Below, in pieces: positions 23,072-24,466 of a stretch of DNA of 24,466 nucleotides. Under the pieces are notes generated by a model. The model saw only the letters and a program-made list of their open reading frames with translations. It was not told the origin of the DNA and searched no databases. A program made the translations under genes and the position numbers. Each line of letters opens with the position of its first letter. Position 1 is the stretch's first letter. Source of the stretch: DATGFK01 sp040007395 (GTDB taxonomy: Bacteria; Chloroflexota; Anaerolineae; Aggregatilineales; UBA2796); the NCBI GenBank assembly GCA_040007395.1, contig JBDTVG010000020.1, positions 1 through 24,466 of the forward strand. The letters run 5' to 3'.

Positions 23072-23118
23072 CCCCAACGCCGTATCGTTCATTAATAATA
23101 CCTGATTGAACTTATTGC

Positions 23119-23979
23119 TTAGGCGCGTTCTTTGGCGGCGAGATGTTCGACGCGCTTGAGCATCGCAAAGCGTACCCACTTGTATAGCCGATAATCCAAG
23201 TAGCCGCCGAGAGGAATCAGGAATGGCATGGTAAAAACTGCGAAGATCAGCGTTAGTACGCCAAAGCAGACTCCTACGATAATCAGTAATTGCAAAAGCC
23301 GCGCCCCAAGTGCGTAGGCCAGTGCAGTCAACACTGCCATTGAAGGGGTGCTAGACTGTATGGCGGCTGCCATTCCTACTGCAATAAGTGCCCGCATTCG
23401 CCAACGCGGTTCCAGTACATAAGGAATCGCCACGAGGATAACCAGAAGCGTGCCTAGACCGATAATCACAATCTCGTTAGCGCTATTGGGACTTACCACA
23501 TAGAGCAGCACCCCGAATAGTATTGAAATAACTGTAATTCCGCGTACTGCATATTCCACAATAACAATCCGCTGACCGCGTAATTGTGCGATTCCATCTT
23601 TGGCGGCGATCATCTGGGAGTCGCCGTGCGGGGTGAGGCGTTGCAACTCCCAATGGCCAGAGAGGATCTCCTGTTGGATGCTGTGGATGGGCAATACGGC
23701 ATAACAAATATCCGCGATAAAGCCTACCAATGTGCCAGCCACAAACAGCATAAGATTAAACGGCACCATGAAATCGAAAATGAAGTTCTGCGCGTATGAG
23801 CCAGTATTGTTAAAACCGATCTTGTTCGCCACCCCAATCAATAGCGTTACCAACGCTGCAATGGCAATCACGATCTGTATATACTGCTGCATCTCACTGG
23901 ATGTATGAGGCCAACCTAGCTGTTGTACTTGGCTATCAAAAATGGGATTGGCGGGACTGCTTTTGGATTGTGTTGCCAT
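23119..23979 (-). CDS. Multi-pass membrane protein, possibly ABC-2 permease related
   Basis: From ATG 23979 (MATQSKSS) the protein has 286 residues; GAGA 6-9 nt upstream supports this start. The frame is open to 24123, but the extra 48 residues are not membrane-like and begin without a ribosome site. About seven hydrophobic spans are visible, among them YIQIVIAIAALVTLLIGVA, NFIFDFMVPFNLMLFVAGTL and LLIIVGVCFGVLTLIFAVF. A loop reads GHWELQRLTPHGDSQMIAAKDGIAQLRG, resembling the WELLRLTP...I..AK segment of ABC-2-type exporter membrane subunits. No ATPase gene is adjacent, so this link is tentative. The C-terminus is basic and soluble. Function is unknown. Confidence 0.75.
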   Translation of the reverse strand: MATQSKSSPANPIFDSQVQQLGWPHTSSEMQQYIQIVIAIAALVTLLIGVANKIGFNNTGSYAQNFIFDFMVPFNLMLFVAGTLVGFIADICYAVLPIHSIQQEILSGHWELQRLTPHGDSQMIAAKDGIAQLRGQRIVIVEYAVRGITVISILFGVLLYVVSPNSANEIVIIGLGTLLVILVAIPYVLEPRWRMRALIAVGMAAAIQSSTPSMAVLTALAYALGARLLQLLIIVGVCFGVLTLIFAVFTMPFLIPLGGYLDYRLYKWVRFAMLKRVEHLAAKERA

Positions 23980-24301
23980 GTTTGTCTCTATTGTGTGTCT
24001 GCGCTCAGTACACCATACACCCATATTGCTCACTCGCGCAAAGCTTTTGAGGTGAGTCCGAGAGGTCATGCAACCGCCAAGTGACGGATTCAGGAAATTC
24101 ATGATACTTTTGGAATAGGACAATGGTCATACCCTCTTGAACCACAGAAGTGGGTTTCCCCCCACAGCTACAACAAAACCCGCCTTTCAAATGTGTCGTA
24201 GGCGATGGAGTCGTGCGGTGTCCGAAAACTTGAACTATGTTAGAATATCCATGAATAAAGTTTGATTACTTACCGCTAGATCGCAAGGGACGGAGCATCG
24301 T
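23980..24301. other. Intergenic stretch between divergent genes
   Basis: I see no convincing gene in these 322 bases. Near the right end is an extended -10 (TG-T-TAGAAT, 24238-24246) for the rightmost ORF. A minus-strand frame rich in Cys (about 24005-24190) is open but lacks a good start. Confidence 0.4.
24238..24246 (+). promoter_or_regulatory. Extended -10 element before the right-edge ORF
   Basis: TG (24238-24239), one base, then TAGAAT (24241-24246), one mismatch from consensus. No good -35 is visible at normal spacing, as is common with extended -10 promoters. Confidence 0.35.
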
Positions 24302-24466
24302 ATGAATCTTGCAGCCCGCACGACTACCGATATCGATCTCTCCGGCGAACACAGCGGCGAACGTGGTAGTGCAGCGCTGTTCCTCGATAGAGTTGCAATA
24401 GTGCTTTCCGCTGTCGCGATCACCCCGGCCTGCGGCGTGGTGGGACCGAGTGGCGCGATCGTCCTC
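24302..24466 (+). CDS. Start of an unidentified ORF, open at the right edge
   Basis: An ATG at 24302 with GGAG at 24292-24295 (6-nt spacing) opens a frame that runs to the window end without a stop, 55 codons. After a charged start (about 30 residues, including a D/S/G/E-rich stretch) comes a hydrophobic segment (VAIVLSAVAITPACGVVGPSGAIVL), so the product is probably a membrane protein with its N-terminus in the cytosol. The family cannot be told from this fragment. The good ribosome site and upstream extended -10 make a real gene likely. Confidence 0.6.
   Translation, partial: MNLAARTTTDIDLSGEHSGERGSAALFLDRVAIVLSAVAITPACGVVGPSGAIVL

Noticed and set aside
23071..23118. Possible terminator between the arabinofuranosidase and membrane protein genes
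   Set aside because: Only a five-pair GTTCA/TGAAC match with a large loop is present, without a T-tract.
24005..24190. Minus-strand frame beginning KGGFCCSCGGKP, resembling a small zinc-ribbon protein
   Set aside because: It needs a TTG start without a good ribosome site, the Cys spacing is not a clean CxxC pair, and the region is the leader of the next membrane gene.

Overview
The window is about 24.5 kb of a free-living bacterium with moderate GC. No single gene proves the lineage. The mix resembles Chloroflexota (Anaerolineae-like) genomes: FHA and receiver signalling proteins, WD40/TolB-like propellers, GH2, GH51 and clan-A glycoside hydrolases, a stand-alone cyclic-nucleotide domain, a MtaA-like methyltransferase and a LivK-type binding protein. 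This assignment is inference from content. No rRNA, tRNA, CRISPR array or intact transposase was seen.

Layout, left to right. (1) 1-1173, minus strand: a polytopic membrane protein that runs off the left edge. (2) 1341-2267, minus: a thymidine kinase / alkyltransferase-like bicistron. (3) 2481-3853: a frameshifted TolB-like propeller gene, a decayed second copy of its 5' part, and a 123-bp unit bounded by imperfect inverted repeats. (4) 3884-7754, minus: moaA, a large multidomain glycoside hydrolase and an NTF2-like protein. (5) 7977-11044, plus: a tight run of FHA-REC-FHA protein, two HAD hydrolases and a two-TM protein. (6) 11244-11492, plus: a small charged protein with its own promoter, sharing a bidirectional terminator with citrate synthase (11597-12766, minus). 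(7) 13052-15559, plus: beta-mannosidase, followed by a hairpin and an internally deleted mandelate-racemase-type pseudogene. (8) 15978-17285, minus: an AT-rich membrane protein and a propeller protein. (9) 17449-20059, plus: a Cys-codon-rich leader ORF, a terminator, a LivK-type binding protein and a MtaA-like methyltransferase. (10) 20073-21409, minus: a cyclic-nucleotide domain protein and a Tat-exported phosphoesterase. (11) 21599-23071, plus: alpha-L-arabinofuranosidase behind a LacI-type operator. (12) 23119-23979, minus: a membrane protein. (13) 24302 to the right edge, plus: the start of an unclosed ORF.

Common threads are plant-polysaccharide and oligosaccharide breakdown (mannosidase, arabinofuranosidase, clan-A hydrolase, sugar-acid dehydratase remnant), signalling (FHA-REC-FHA, cNMP domain) and central metabolism (citrate synthase, thymidine salvage, molybdopterin). 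No sugar transporter lies beside the hydrolases, so uptake must be encoded elsewhere. The best leads are the 18-bp LacI-like operator at 21556-21573, the Cys-rich leader plus terminator at 17449-17598, the FHA-REC-FHA/HAD operon, and a 14-base motif found upstream of three minus-strand genes, two copies of which form exact 18-bp direct repeats flanking one gene.
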